64,000 nucleotides of DNA, taken from contig NZ_ANLA01000004.1 in the NCBI RefSeq assembly GCF_000348685.1, positions 62,001 to 126,000 of the forward strand. The letters are read 5' to 3'. This document shows positions 34,490-43,529 of the stretch, piece after piece. Origin of the DNA: Xanthomarina gelatinilytica. Its GTDB lineage: Bacteria; Bacteroidota; Bacteroidia; Flavobacteriales; Flavobacteriaceae. Each line of letters opens with the position of its first letter. The first letter of the stretch is position 1. The notes beneath the pieces are model-generated. The model was not told where the DNA came from. It made no database searches and worked only from the letters and a program-made list of their open reading frames with translations. A program made the translations under genes and the position numbers.

Positions 34490-35699
34490 ATTCTTCTTCG
34501 TTATAATCCGGATACAGGAAATGGTTGTACGGAAAACGTGTTACGTGAATTTCCCGAACCTCATCATAAACCCGTTTTTTAAAGTCGTCCATATTTTCTT
34601 TGTTCAAAGCAGAAATAAACAAGGCATTGTTTCCAACCCGGTTCATCCAGGTTTTTTTCCATTCTTGTAAGGTATAATTTGCTTCGGTTCTTTCGGTCTC
34701 GAGATCGGTTTCATCAAAAGGTTCCGGCTTATAGGCATCTATTTTATTGAACACCATAATGGTTGGCTTGTCTGAACTATCAATTTCTCCCAAAATTTTG
34801 TTTACAGATTCTATGTGATGCTCAAAATTAGGATGTGAAATATCAACAATATGAAGCAGTAAATCGGCTTCACGAACTTCATCTAAAGTACTTTTAAAAC
34901 TTTCAACTAATTGGGTTGGCAATTTTCTAATAAATCCAACGGTATCGCTTAATAAAAATGGCAGGTTTTGAATAACTACTTTTCTAACTGTTGTGTCTAA
35001 AGTTGCAAATAGTTTGTTTTCGGCAAAGACATCGCTTTTGCTAATCACGTTCATTAAAGTAGATTTTCCCACATTGGTATAACCTACCAAAGCAACACGA
35101 ACCATTTTTCCTCGATTACCACGTTGTACAGCCATCTGTTTGTCGATGGTCTTTATTTTATCTTTTAAAAGTGCAATTTTGTCCCTAACAATACGTCTAT
35201 CTGTTTCAATTTCTGTTTCTCCTGGACCACGCATTCCAATACCTCCTTTTTGTCTTTCAAGGTGTGTCCACATTCCTTTTAAACGAGGCAGTAAGTATTC
35301 GCATTGTGCCAATTCCACTTGTGTCCTGGCATAACTAGTCTGTGCTCTTTGCGCAAAAATGTCCAAGATTAAATTGGTTCTGTCCAAGACTTTACAACCC
35401 AAAATTTTACTGATGTTTCGTTCTTGTGCAGCAGACAATTCGTCGTCAAAAATGGCTGTACCAATATCATTTTCACTAATAAACACCCTAACATCTTCAA
35501 TTTTACCTGTGCCTATAAAGGTTTTAGGATTGGGCATATCCATTTTTTGAGTAAACCGTTTTACTACTTCACCTCCTGCTGTATAGGTTAAAAACTCTAG
35601 CTCATCTAAATATTCCTTGGATTTCGCTTCGTCTTGTTCTTTTGTTACAACTCCTATTAAAACAGCTCTTTCTAATGCTATATCTTTCTTTTCTATCAT
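34488..35699 (-). CDS. hflX: Ribosome-associated GTPase HflX
   Basis: 403 residues. HflX binds the 50S subunit, splits stalled ribosomes and can act under heat stress. The N-terminal HflX domain carries FIGTGKIEDV and the glycine-rich linker QKGGIGMRGPGETEIETDRR. The G-domain has G1 GYTNVGKSTLMN, G3 DTVGFIRKLP and G4 FNKIDA. A -7 box TAACTTTG lies at 35716-35723, 16 nt before the ATG. Monocistronic. Confidence 0.96.
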   Translation of the reverse strand: MIEKKDIALERAVLIGVVTKEQDEAKSKEYLDELEFLTYTAGGEVVKRFTQKMDMPNPKTFIGTGKIEDVRVFISENDIGTAIFDDELSAAQERNISKILGCKVLDRTNLILDIFAQRAQTSYARTQVELAQCEYLLPRLKGMWTHLERQKGGIGMRGPGETEIETDRRIVRDKIALLKDKIKTIDKQMAVQRGNRGKMVRVALVGYTNVGKSTLMNVISKSDVFAENKLFATLDTTVRKVVIQNLPFLLSDTVGFIRKLPTQLVESFKSTLDEVREADLLLHIVDISHPNFEHHIESVNKILGEIDSSDKPTIMVFNKIDAYKPEPFDETDLETERTEANYTLQEWKKTWMNRVGNNALFISALNKENMDDFKKRVYDEVREIHVTRFPYNHFLYPDYNEEE

Positions 35700-35715
35700 A
35701 TATGTTAATAAAGTA

Positions 35716-35723
35716 CAAAGTTA
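35716..35723 (-). promoter_or_regulatory. -7 promoter box of hflX
   Basis: TAACTTTG on the minus strand, 16 nt before the hflX ATG, the same spacing as sufE. Confidence 0.45.
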
Positions 35724-35829
35724 CGTAATTGTAAGCATTTTAATTTTTATATTTTTAAATCTTCAATAAGTTTAAACTGAAGATATAAACCTGCCTGACG
35801 GTTGTCTGGTTTCACGAATCCAAAAAAAC

Positions 35830-36735
35830 ATGCACAGCATAGCATTTTACAATATCGAGAACTTATTTGAACCATTTAGCGATTTGTCCTTGACAAGAGA
35901 TAAAAAATGGACTGTAAAACGCTATCTTGAAAAATTAAACAATATTGGTTATACGTTGTCCGAAATTGGGAAGACTGAAACTGATAAACACCCTACAATT
36001 ATTGGTTTAGCCGAAGTTGAAAACGAAACCGTTTTGGAAGATTTGATTCAATCAACGCCTTTAAAGGGCTGTAACTACAATTATGTTTTTTATAAATCTA
36101 GGGATGAACGAGGCATAAATATTTCTTTGTTGTATGATTCTGGATATTTTAAGGTTGAAAGCTCCAAACCCTATTCTTTTGAATTGAAAAATGCTTTTGG
36201 AAAAACAGAATACACAAGGGATATTTTACTCATTTCAGGCTTTTTAAATACTGAGAAAATTTATTTGTTAGTAAATCATTGGCCTTCTAAACGAGAAAAC
36301 GATAAAGAAACGGAACACAAACGCTTGGCTGCATCACATAAAGTAAGTGAGATTATCACTTCCATAATAACTAAAGATAAAGCAGCTAGGATTATTGTTT
36401 TAGGGGATTTTAACGATAATCCCACTAGTAAGAGCGTGAAACGTTTGGTAAATCAGCACAAATTACAAAATCCTTTTGAAGCACTTAGGTCTTTTAGTCG
36501 AGGTTCAACCATCCATAACAAACAATGGCATTTGTTTGACCAGATACTTTTAACCACTTCTTTTTTTAATGTTGAAAAAAACAGTTTATCTTTTAATAGC
36601 GCTAATATTTTTGATGCAGCTTTTTTAAAGAATTCTGAAGGCAAGCATAAAGGCAGTCCAAATAGAACGTTTCAAGGAAACAGATATCATGGTGGATATA
36701 GCGATCATTTTCCAGTGTATATTGTCTTGGGCTAG
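35830..36735 (+). CDS. Endonuclease/exonuclease/phosphatase family protein, cytoplasmic
   Basis: 301 residues of the EEP (DNase I-like) fold: FYNIENLFEPF with the metal Asn/Glu, GLAEVENETV (metal Glu), VNHWPSKR, GDFNDNP (catalytic Asp-Asn) and YSDHFPV (catalytic Asp-His) are all intact. There is no signal peptide, unlike its exported paralogue at 41741-42793. Possible substrates are DNA, RNA or phosphoesters. The upstream gap has an ATCTTCA/TGAAGAT inverted repeat (35759-35784) and a degenerate CTGCCTG repeat near 35792. Confidence 0.88.
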   Translation: MHSIAFYNIENLFEPFSDLSLTRDKKWTVKRYLEKLNNIGYTLSEIGKTETDKHPTIIGLAEVENETVLEDLIQSTPLKGCNYNYVFYKSRDERGINISLLYDSGYFKVESSKPYSFELKNAFGKTEYTRDILLISGFLNTEKIYLLVNHWPSKRENDKETEHKRLAASHKVSEIITSIITKDKAARIIVLGDFNDNPTSKSVKRLVNQHKLQNPFEALRSFSRGSTIHNKQWHLFDQILLTTSFFNVEKNSLSFNSANIFDAAFLKNSEGKHKGSPNRTFQGNRYHGGYSDHFPVYIVLG

Positions 36736-36742
36736 AGTTATA

Positions 36743-36798
36743 ACACAAAGATTTGCTGAGCAATTATGAATCCTTTCTTCTTGCAAAGACACAAAGAT
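36743..36798. repeat. ACACAAAGAT direct repeat
   Basis: Two exact copies of ACACAAAGAT (36743-36752 and 36789-36798) in the gap after the EEP gene. A-rich CACAAAG words like these recur between genes in many Bacteroidota; probably a decayed repeat. Confidence 0.4.
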
Positions 36799-36823
36799 GC
36801 AAAACTGGTTCCTGGCAAAAAAA

Positions 36824-37201
36824 CTAAATAGCCTGTAAAATTACCAAAGCCAGAACCACACAAGCTATTGGCAATAACCAAAGCATAACCATAGAATAGT
36901 TAGTCCCTTTCTTTTTAAGCATTTTGGCATTTAATACTTTACGTTTTCTGCCAGCATATTGAATCCAATTTTTAAAGAAAATAAAAACAGCTGCCAAAAC
37001 AAACAAAAACCAAGCTTTATCCTGAGACATGGTATCCATGTTCATTTGATTAAAAAAACCTGCAAAAAACGCACCTAACACCAATAAAATAGCTACTTGT
37101 AAAATAGAGATATACAAGGTAGCCATTTGATTTGCTTTTTTGCTTTTAGCTTCCTTATAGTGTTTAAATACGTTGAAGAACAATGCGTCGAAAAGTGTCA
37201 T
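36824..37201 (-). CDS. Small three-helix membrane protein, unknown function
   Basis: 125 residues from ATG 37201. A longer frame to 37309 would run through a perfect terminator hairpin and a palindromic repeat, so it is rejected. Three hydrophobic helices (about residues 28-48, 58-75 and 103-124) with a basic loop AGRKRKVLNAKMLKKKG before the last one. No recognisable domain. It lies downstream of the DUF5689 lipoprotein gene but behind a terminator. Confidence 0.65.
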   Translation of the reverse strand: MTLFDALFFNVFKHYKEAKSKKANQMATLYISILQVAILLVLGAFFAGFFNQMNMDTMSQDKAWFLFVLAAVFIFFKNWIQYAGRKRKVLNAKMLKKKGTNYSMVMLWLLPIACVVLALVILQAI

Positions 37202-37226
37202 AAAGAATGTGGAGATAAAAATTAAA

Positions 37227-37259
37227 AAAACCTGCCAATGTTTCCCATTGGCAGGTTTT
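37227..37259 (-). terminator. Terminator of the TonB receptor-DUF5689 operon
   Basis: 14-bp perfect stem AAAACCTGCCAATG (37227-37240) with 37246-37259, loop of 5, T-run on the minus strand. Confidence 0.85.
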
Positions 37260-37270
37260 AATATATGAAA

Positions 37271-37290
37271 GTCCATAATGGACATTTGGC
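37271..37290. repeat. Palindromic repeat GTCCATAATGGAC-ATTTGGC
   Basis: A 13-nt odd palindrome followed by ATTTGGCA. The same unit with GCC/GGC arms lies at 62070-62090. Confidence 0.6.
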
Positions 37291-37375
37291 ATATAATACC
37301 ATTAACCACCGAAATAATTAATCTTCTGAACTACAGGTTCTTGATGATTTAAAATCGATGAAACAATGGTTAAAA

Positions 37376-38800
37376 TTAGTTAGCCAATACTTTGTAGTTA
37401 TCAATTTGATAAGCACCATCCAAAGTGGTATCTGTACCAGAACCTGTAACTTTAAAAGCTACATACACAGTACCGGAATAAGCAGAGATATCAATTAATC
37501 CTGAATCCACAAATTCGTACCAAGCATTAGCTTGCGATGGTAAATTGGCTGAAACCGGCTCCCAAGTGGCACCTAATACATCAGAGCCATCAAAATCTGT
37601 AGAAACAAAAATCTCTAAAGTATTATCAGGTGAATCTAAATGGTGTTGTGCAGCTTCAAAGTTCACAAAAACATTATCCAAGCCAGACATATCAATACCA
37701 GGAGTTACCAACCAAGCAATGTTTACTGCGTCTCCGGAATTGTAAGTGCTGAATTCTGTATAACCATTACCAGAGAACGTTTTTTCTCTCCAAACCCATC
37801 CACCAGCTTCTGCAAAGTTAGTCCATCCTGGAAAATCTAAATTGGTATTGTTTACAGCTGATTCAAAATCTTCTTCAGCGACAACAGTGAAATCGTTAAT
37901 GTCCAAAGGTGTACATCTATCATTGTTAAACATAACATCATCTGTAGTATTTAAAGCCAATACAAGTCCTGAACCATCGTATGTTTTATTAACTACGGCA
38001 GCAATAGAGCCATTTTTAACTGGTAATAATTCGTCTCTAAAAGAGGCAAAGCTACTTGTTTCCAATTGGAATGTTGAGTAGGAAAACCCTTCACAAGATT
38101 GTAAAGTTCTACTTGTATCAAAATCTTGAAATGGATCGAAATAACGTTTTCCAATTAAATTGTCTGCAAATTCTGCATTATCTACTTGAACAAATAAACC
38201 TACATGGCTAGCGTTTATTTGAGAAAAGGTAAGATTAAGTGGTACAATTTCTTCAGTAACTGTAGATCTAAAAACGTGTGAATTTGTTTGAATAGTTCCC
38301 AAACTGGTTACAGTTGTTCCGTATTGGTCTGTTTCTGTGCCTCCTCCAATGGTAACAACGCCATTCTCTATGCGTTCTTCACCAACATATAAGTCTTTTA
38401 AGCTAACATATACTTCTCTTCCAAAATTAAATTGGTTGTAAGTATCCACTTCGTTTAAAATAACCTTAATAGCAATGGTTGGGTTTGAAGGACTGTCTTG
38501 AATAAAAAATTCTTTAAAGAAATTTCCTGTTTTATCAGAAGAAGACACATACCCTTTCACATAAATATTGGTTTCAATAAGAACCGCTGCATTATCTCCT
38601 GGGTCTGGCTCTGTAAGATACATTTGCTTTAATTCTGCCATAGAAACTTCAGTTCCAGTAGCCAATAAATTATTTAATGCTGTATTCTCTTCATTTCCCA
38701 TGCTGCTAGGAACCGAATAATCGTCGTCTTGTACACAGGAAACAATGGCAAAGGTTACCATTAATCCCAGTACTATTTTTAAAAATTTATTTGTTTTCAT
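37376..38800 (-). CDS. DUF5689 lipoprotein with C-terminal choice-of-anchor-J-like domain
   Basis: 474 residues; lipobox IVSC gives lipidated Cys22, followed by VQDDD (acidic surface-export signal). Residues 50-300 match DUF5689 (IYVKGYVSSSDKTGNFFKEFF, GREVYVSLKDLYVG). Residues 315-474 form a jelly-roll like the choice-of-anchor J domain (EDFESAVNNTNLDFPGWTNF...IDNYKV). It is 39 nt downstream of a TonB-dependent receptor gene, so it is likely its surface partner in place of SusD. With the neighbouring EEP nucleases, binding of nucleic acid or phosphoester ligand is a fair guess. Confidence 0.85.
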   Translation of the reverse strand: MKTNKFLKIVLGLMVTFAIVSCVQDDDYSVPSSMGNEENTALNNLLATGTEVSMAELKQMYLTEPDPGDNAAVLIETNIYVKGYVSSSDKTGNFFKEFFIQDSPSNPTIAIKVILNEVDTYNQFNFGREVYVSLKDLYVGEERIENGVVTIGGGTETDQYGTTVTSLGTIQTNSHVFRSTVTEEIVPLNLTFSQINASHVGLFVQVDNAEFADNLIGKRYFDPFQDFDTSRTLQSCEGFSYSTFQLETSSFASFRDELLPVKNGSIAAVVNKTYDGSGLVLALNTTDDVMFNNDRCTPLDINDFTVVAEEDFESAVNNTNLDFPGWTNFAEAGGWVWREKTFSGNGYTEFSTYNSGDAVNIAWLVTPGIDMSGLDNVFVNFEAAQHHLDSPDNTLEIFVSTDFDGSDVLGATWEPVSANLPSQANAWYEFVDSGLIDISAYSGTVYVAFKVTGSGTDTTLDGAYQIDNYKVLAN

Positions 38801-38839
38801 GATTAATAATTTTTAATTAATTTTTTTCTTTTTCTTTTT

Positions 38840-41602
38840 TTAGAATCTAAAGTTAACATTTAAAAAATAAGTGGTTCCACGTCCATACCAATATTTTGGA
38901 CCGAAACGTCTTTTTGGATTTGAGTTGTCTTCCAATAACTGTTGGTAATTAGCAGATCTTCCTTGTTCAAAACCACCTGTTTTATATACTTCGTCCAACA
39001 AGTTATTGACACTTGCAAAGAAGCCAATGTAATAATCCCCAATTTTCCACGATTTTCCACCTGTAAGGTTTACAACCATATAATCGTCAAACTCTTCTTG
39101 TTTCAATAATTCCCTAGCGATATCTTCATTATAATCGTTAAAAGGCAAGCCATCACTATCTTGATAAAAGTTTTCTGTTCTAGTTATTGGGCTCACGTCC
39201 ACATAGGTATTTGAGAAAAAGTTAGCTGTAGCTCCAAACCACCAATAATCTGGATCTCTATATTCAAAACCTACAGAATATGCTTGTTGTGGACCACCAG
39301 CCACCTTATAATCTTTTAAGTTTGATTTAAAAGTTCTTGTTCTATCAAAACTAGAGGATGTTAAGTAGAGATTTGGATTATTATCATAAGTATATTGACC
39401 CACAGAGGCCACACCTTTTAATTTAATGGTTGGTGTTACCTGAGCTTCAAGACCTAATTCCCCTCCAATGTGTTTTTTATCAACTCCATATAACACTTCT
39501 TGAACAAAGGCAGATGTTTCGTTATATTGCTGGATGGTACCTGTTATCCCGTCGGCATAGTAAAAGGCAATTTCGTTGGCATCTTCAATTTTAGAATAAA
39601 AACCTGTAAGTTTTGCTTTTACAATTGGGGATCTAAAAATATAGCTAATATCAGCAGACGTTATTTTTTCTTCAGTGATATTATCTACTATGCTATTATT
39701 TTCTCTAGAATTGGAAAACGTGTTTCTAATAGTTGGCGCTTTGGTTATATAACCAGCATTAACATCTATTAAATGTTTCCCGGTAATTTTATAAGTAAAT
39801 CCACCTTTTGCTCCAATACCAGTAAAGTTTAATTTTTCACCTTTCCCTAAAGATTCATTTCCTGGATATGCGCTATGTTCCCATAAACCTTCTCTTTGGT
39901 AGGTAGTGCTTGTTAAGCTTCCAGAGACATAAAAATCTATTTTATTGTATTTAAATTGTGCTTGGGCATATCCAGAGATTACATCTGATAAGATGTTGTA
40001 GTTGTATCTAAATTTATCGCCTTCGCCCAGCAAACGGTCTGGGTTTTGGTTATCATACTGATAGCCGTCAAAAGAATCTACGTTTAAATATCCTACAGTA
40101 GAACCTAATAAATCTAGGATTTCACCAAAGTTTTCAGATTTTAAATTTTTATAGGTAACAGCTGCGTTCACTAAAATATTTTCGTTAATCTCTGTATTGA
40201 ATATGGAGTTTACAGTAAATTGCGTGTCATCGCTTCTGTCTTCATACAAGACATAGGCACCAGGTTCTTCGCCATTAACAGGAATGTTATTGGTAAGGTT
40301 GGCATCTAAAATGCGTTCCCAATCTATTTGTCCATTATTGATAAACTCTTGCTCTGCCAAATATGCGCCAGCATAATCTGGACCATCAGCATCTGCCAAG
40401 AAGTAACTAGGCAAATTTTGATAATAGGCTGGACTTGGGTTGGCTCCTCCTGCATAATCCAAACGGCTGTTTCCTATTTTACCAAATTGGTAACCTACGT
40501 TTGTGTTTAAGCTTGTTTTGCTGTTAATATCCCAATAATGGTTTAACATTAAAATGGGCTCTTCTACTTCTTTTATACGTGAGTTTTTCTTTTCACCATC
40601 TAGCCATCCCCAATATTCGTTGTAGCGAATCCCTTTTAGATCGTAAACTTCTTGGGTGTTTGGAGACGATTTTCCTCTACGGTTTGGTGTGTAAATAGAA
40701 GTGAAGTTTAAACTATGTTTTTCGTTTATTACTTTTTCCACCGAAGCAAAGAATGAATTGGCATCGTACAGAGTAGCATCTTGATAGCCTTCGTTACCCC
40801 AACGTCTTCCAGCCATGAAAGTGAAAGCCCAACCTCCATCTAATAATCCGGAAGCATAGCTGGCCATTACTCGGTTTGTATAACTTCTATTAGAAGAAGA
40901 GTATGTAACACGTCCACCTTCTCTATATTGAGACGCTCTAACAATCATGTTAGTAGTTCCCAAAACACCACCAAAGTTATAGCTAGAAGGCTGTAAACCT
41001 GTTGTTAACTCTTGGTTACGCAACACATCGTTCAATCCTCCCCAATCACTCCATTGAGGTCTTCCGTCGTACAATTTGTTCATCTCGATTCCATTAATTA
41101 AAACCGAACCGTTTTCAGAATCCAATCCTCTTACCTTAAAGAAAGAAGAGCTAAACTCGAATGCTGCAGTACGTTGAAACACATCTTGAGACGATTGTAA
41201 TAATCCTGAAATATTATCCAGGCCACTATCGTCACTATCCAATTCATCGTCTGTTAAAGTAATGGTAAACAAATCTGCTTCAGAAACATCTTTAGTTAAG
41301 GTCATATCTGTGATGTTAACAGTTTGCCCTTGGTTAACCACTATTGGATATCTTTTAGAGATATATCCACTTTTAGAAATGTGCAACACTTGTTCTCCCA
41401 ACGGAACTTGTTCTAAAAATTGAAACTCACCGTTTTCATCAGTTTCAACAGATAGCACAGTTCCTTCAACAGTTACGGTTACACTTGGAATAGGTTCAAA
41501 AGAAATGGCCTCTGTGACACTTCCCTTTACAACAGTTTCTTGGGCCACTGCTGTAATAGTTGAAAAAATTCCGAATAGAAAAATAAATAAACTTTTTTTC
41601 AT
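38840..41602 (-). CDS. TonB-dependent receptor with CarboxypepD_reg-like domain
   Basis: 920 residues from ATG 41602 (MKKSLFIFLFGIFSTITAVAQ is a clean signal peptide; 20 upstream residues in a longer frame are rejected). Residues 22-110 are a CarboxypepD_reg-like beta sandwich. The plug follows (VLINGIEMNKLYDGRPQWSDW), then a 22-strand barrel ending in FLNVNFRF. It imports an unknown ligand across the outer membrane. Next genes: DUF5689 lipoprotein downstream, exported nuclease divergent upstream. There is no SusD gene. Confidence 0.93.
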   Translation of the reverse strand: MKKSLFIFLFGIFSTITAVAQETVVKGSVTEAISFEPIPSVTVTVEGTVLSVETDENGEFQFLEQVPLGEQVLHISKSGYISKRYPIVVNQGQTVNITDMTLTKDVSEADLFTITLTDDELDSDDSGLDNISGLLQSSQDVFQRTAAFEFSSSFFKVRGLDSENGSVLINGIEMNKLYDGRPQWSDWGGLNDVLRNQELTTGLQPSSYNFGGVLGTTNMIVRASQYREGGRVTYSSSNRSYTNRVMASYASGLLDGGWAFTFMAGRRWGNEGYQDATLYDANSFFASVEKVINEKHSLNFTSIYTPNRRGKSSPNTQEVYDLKGIRYNEYWGWLDGEKKNSRIKEVEEPILMLNHYWDINSKTSLNTNVGYQFGKIGNSRLDYAGGANPSPAYYQNLPSYFLADADGPDYAGAYLAEQEFINNGQIDWERILDANLTNNIPVNGEEPGAYVLYEDRSDDTQFTVNSIFNTEINENILVNAAVTYKNLKSENFGEILDLLGSTVGYLNVDSFDGYQYDNQNPDRLLGEGDKFRYNYNILSDVISGYAQAQFKYNKIDFYVSGSLTSTTYQREGLWEHSAYPGNESLGKGEKLNFTGIGAKGGFTYKITGKHLIDVNAGYITKAPTIRNTFSNSRENNSIVDNITEEKITSADISYIFRSPIVKAKLTGFYSKIEDANEIAFYYADGITGTIQQYNETSAFVQEVLYGVDKKHIGGELGLEAQVTPTIKLKGVASVGQYTYDNNPNLYLTSSSFDRTRTFKSNLKDYKVAGGPQQAYSVGFEYRDPDYWWFGATANFFSNTYVDVSPITRTENFYQDSDGLPFNDYNEDIARELLKQEEFDDYMVVNLTGGKSWKIGDYYIGFFASVNNLLDEVYKTGGFEQGRSANYQQLLEDNSNPKRRFGPKYWYGRGTTYFLNVNFRF

Positions 41603-41659
41603 ACTTGAATTTATAGTTAATAATTTAATTTGCGTTAATTTATCATTAATTAAGGCTTG

Positions 41660-41667
41660 CAAATTTA
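41660..41667 (-). promoter_or_regulatory. -7 promoter box of the TonB receptor gene (divergent)
   Basis: TAAATTTG on the minus strand, 57 nt upstream of ATG 41602. It lies close to the opposite-strand box at 41688, so both genes could share control. Confidence 0.4.
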
Positions 41668-41687
41668 CATTATTTATAATAAATATC

Positions 41688-41695
41688 TACTTTTG
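41688..41695 (+). promoter_or_regulatory. -7 promoter box of the exported nuclease gene
   Basis: TACTTTTG matches TAnnTTTG, 45 nt before ATG 41741. Confidence 0.5.
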
Positions 41696-41740
41696 GCAGA
41701 ACATTTGTATTAACATAACTATAACATAACATACAAGTAA

Positions 41741-42793
41741 ATGAAACATTTAAAATTAGGGCTTACGGCTATGCTATTTATTGCTTTTATAACTGTAAAC
41801 GCCCAAGAAAAGAAAACATTTAAAATCCATACAGTTGCCTTCTATAATTTAGAGAATTTGTTTGATACCATTAACGACCCTAATAAAAACGATGAAGCCA
41901 GTCCTATCATGGAAATGAAAGGCGATATCCAAGAAGTGTACAAAAAGAAAGTGAGCAATATGGCTCGTGTGATTTCTGACATAGGTACAGAGGTTGCCCA
42001 AAATTCACCAGTTATCATAGGTGTGTCTGAGGTTGAAAACAGGGAAGTGATGGAAGACGTTGCCAACGACCCTTTACTATTGGATAAAGATTATGGCATT
42101 GTGCATTACGACTCTCCAGACCAACGTGGTATTGATGTTGGATTGTTTTATCAGAAGAAATTTTTCACCCCTTTACACACCAGTAGCCATGAACTGATAA
42201 TCTTTGACGACGATACCAGAGAACGTGTTTACACTAGGGACCAACTTTTGGTTAGTGGAAAATTGGAAGACGAAATGATACATATTATTGTTAATCATTG
42301 GCCTTCCAGACGTGGTGGCGAAGCTAGAAGCAGACCTAAACGTGTGGCTGCTGCAAAATTGAACAAAAAGATTATCGATTCGTTACAAACCATTGATCCT
42401 TATGCGAAAATATTGATTATGGGAGATTTAAACGATGATCCTACAAACGCAAGTGTTAAAGAGGTTTTAAAAGCAGAAAAAGAGAAAGAAGATGTAAAAC
42501 TAAAAGGGATTTACAACCCTATGGAAAATTTCTTTAAAATGGGCTTGGGCTCCAATGCGTATAGAGATAGCTGGAGTTTGTTTGACCAAATTATGATGAC
42601 TCAGCCTTTTTTGGAAAAAGATTACAGCTCTTTTAGATTTTACAAAGCTGGAATTTACAATAAAAACTATTTGGTGAACAAAAGAGGTAGATGGAAAGGC
42701 TATCCGTTGCGTAGTTTTGCAGATGGTGGATTTACCGATGGTTTTAGCGATCATTTTCCGGTATATATTTTCTTGATTAAAGAAATACAGTAA
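41741..42793 (+). CDS. Exported endonuclease/exonuclease/phosphatase family protein
   Basis: 350 residues with a Sec signal peptide (MKHLKLGLTAMLFIAFITVNAQ). EEP-fold motifs are complete: AFYNLENLFDTI, GVSEVENREV, VNHWPSRRGG, GDLNDDP and FSDHFPV. It therefore probably hydrolyses nucleic acid or phosphoesters outside the cytoplasm. It is divergent from the TonB receptor-DUF5689 pair and is a paralogue of the unexported 35830-36735 protein. The set fits scavenging of extracellular DNA/RNA. It ends near a bidirectional terminator at 42925-42967. Confidence 0.9.
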   Translation: MKHLKLGLTAMLFIAFITVNAQEKKTFKIHTVAFYNLENLFDTINDPNKNDEASPIMEMKGDIQEVYKKKVSNMARVISDIGTEVAQNSPVIIGVSEVENREVMEDVANDPLLLDKDYGIVHYDSPDQRGIDVGLFYQKKFFTPLHTSSHELIIFDDDTRERVYTRDQLLVSGKLEDEMIHIIVNHWPSRRGGEARSRPKRVAAAKLNKKIIDSLQTIDPYAKILIMGDLNDDPTNASVKEVLKAEKEKEDVKLKGIYNPMENFFKMGLGSNAYRDSWSLFDQIMMTQPFLEKDYSSFRFYKAGIYNKNYLVNKRGRWKGYPLRSFADGGFTDGFSDHFPVYIFLIKEIQ

Positions 42794-42924
42794 GGACAGC
42801 TGCTTTAATAAGCTTTTAAAATCTTTCCTGGATAACAATAAAATAGTTGCTGGTTTCTGTGTTATTGAGTTATAAAATGAAATTCCCAACAACTTAATTT
42901 CCCAATAACTTTGTTATTTGTATT

Positions 42925-42967
42925 AAAAAAGACGCTTTCGTTCATTTTGAACGAAAGCGTCTTTTTT
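42925..42967. terminator. Bidirectional terminator after the exported nuclease gene
   Basis: 19-bp perfect stem (42925-42943 with 42949-42967) containing GACGCTTTCGTTC, loop of 5, with A-run and T-run on either side. It serves both convergent genes. Confidence 0.95.
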
Positions 42968-42986
42968 AATTGATGACTTTTCTTTG

Positions 42987-43427
42987 CTATGCCAACCAAG
43001 TGTTCCAAGGGATTCTTGATAAAAACAAGACCAGCGCAATGGCATAAAACACTGAAATGGTTTTAAATTTCGCATTGGACAACAGTTTCTTTTTATGCTT
43101 GGAGTACCCAATAGTAATTAACACGATAGCAATAATGTTTATTAGAGGATGTTCAACCAAATACAATCTGTCCACAGAGTTTTTCATAATCTCTCCCATG
43201 CCAGACTCACTGAACAAACTAAACCTTGGAGATACAAAATAAAGGATGAATCCCAAAAGCAACTGTATGTGGGAGACAATTAAAGCGAACAATGCAATTC
43301 TAAAGTCCTTGGCTTCATATTCCTTTTTACCTGCCAGCTTAACAATACTATTAATAACTGCCAACACTAATATTAAAAGCACTAAATAAGCCCAATAAGA
43401 GTGAAGTATTTTTACCATGTTATACAT
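42987..43427 (-). CDS. Four-helix membrane protein, unknown function
   Basis: 146 residues with four hydrophobic helices (about residues 10-32, 46-66, 92-110 and 124-141) and conserved-looking histidines (LHSYWAYL, SHIQLLLG, EHPLINI). The His placing recalls small cytochrome-b-like proteins, and relatives are sometimes labelled that way, but heme binding is not shown. Monocistronic, convergent with the nuclease gene and upstream of a TonB receptor gene on the same strand. Confidence 0.7.
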   Translation of the reverse strand: MYNMVKILHSYWAYLVLLILVLAVINSIVKLAGKKEYEAKDFRIALFALIVSHIQLLLGFILYFVSPRFSLFSESGMGEIMKNSVDRLYLVEHPLINIIAIVLITIGYSKHKKKLLSNAKFKTISVFYAIALVLFLSRIPWNTWLA

Positions 43428-43480
43428 ATCGATACGTGTTTTATTGATTATAACACAAATGTAGTCATTATAAACACATA

Positions 43481-43511
43481 AAAAAACCTCTTCGAGAGGA
43501 AGAGGTTTTTT
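43481..43511 (-). terminator. Terminator of the 43530-46070 TonB receptor gene
   Basis: 12-bp perfect stem AAAAAACCTCTT (43481-43492) with 43500-43511 and a T-run on the minus strand. Confidence 0.9.
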
Positions 43512-43529
43512 AAATTTATCTAAATAAGA

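Noticed and set aside
37202-37309. 36-codon extension of the 36824-37201 membrane protein
   Set aside because: It would translate through the perfect terminator 37227-37259 and the repeat at 37271; the first residues look like random translation.
42500-42892. 130-codon frame opposite the exported nuclease gene
   Set aside because: Mostly antisense to conserved nuclease motifs; no supporting signals.
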